Assembly: GCA_009774535.1 (NCBI GenBank)
Contig: VSNY01000093.1
Location: 1-14,486, forward strand
Direction: 5' to 3'
DNA length: 14,486 bases
Source of the DNA: Lachnospiraceae bacterium
GTDB lineage: Bacteria; Bacillota; Clostridia; Lachnospirales; Lachnospiraceae
The translations under genes were made by a program, and so were the position numbers. This document shows, piece by piece, positions 14,467 through 14,486 of the stretch. Numbering within the stretch: position 1 is the first letter of the stretch; every line of letters begins with the position of its first letter. The notes under the pieces are model-generated. The model had not been told where the DNA came from, searched no databases, and worked only from the letters and a program-made list of their open reading frames with translations.

Positions 14467-14486
14467 AATCTAAACCACATCCTGCT

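Noticed and set aside
14248..14486. Split sigK with a skin-type prophage element
   Set aside because: Skin elements split sigK further upstream, and no recombinase, attachment site or other half is visible here. The remaining frame holds only region 4.
1..14486. Defence system, mobile element, CRISPR array, tRNA or a novel gene cluster
   Set aside because: Every intact gene belongs to a known housekeeping, competence or flagellar family, no regularly spaced repeats or transposase genes are present, and no tRNA-like fold was noticed.

Overview
All genes in this window read on the minus strand, so biological order runs from the right end of the window to the left. The gene set is chromosomal core of a motile, probably spore-forming low-to-mid-GC Firmicute. 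The best match by gene order (yifB-dprA-topA-codY-flgB-flgC-fliE-fliF...) is Clostridia, most likely Lachnospiraceae. That placement rests on codY next to a flagellar operon, a sporulation-type sigma region 4 (SigK/SigE-like), Gram-positive-style strong Shine-Dalgarno sites and TTG starts. The family-level call is an inference.

Right end (13723-14486): a 72-codon sigma-70 region 4 reading frame sits at the window edge with an in-frame TAG just before its ATG. About 525 bases follow without an intact gene. They hold a 17-bp hairpin, a two-copy 13-bp tandem repeat, a short coding-like stretch without a start, an 11-bp direct repeat and the structured leader of yifB.

Centre (8683-13722): yifB/comM (Mg-chelatase-like AAA+ ATPase), dprA (transformation ssDNA/RecA loader) and topA (topoisomerase I) are packed 4 and 14 bases apart and are probably one transcription unit. 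A 186-base gap follows with a perfect 10-bp hairpin and a good sigma-A promoter for codY, the GTP/branched-chain-amino-acid-sensing global repressor. codY ends in a clear intrinsic terminator.

Left half (22-7632): a second operon starts from its own sigma-A-like promoter. It encodes the flagellar basal body and export core: flgB, flgC (proximal rod), fliE (rod/MS-ring adapter), fliF (MS ring), fliG (rotor switch), fliH/fliI/fliJ (export ATPase complex) and a membrane-anchored MotE/YlxF-like protein. The operon continues off the left edge. A degenerate CodY-box-like sequence lies between the -35 and -10 of this promoter, which would fit nutrient control of motility as known in Bacillus.

I looked for an unknown system and did not find one. 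The novelty here is in regulatory and leader sequences and in the degraded region at the right end, not in a new gene cluster. No tRNA, rRNA, CRISPR array, insertion sequence or plus-strand gene is supported.
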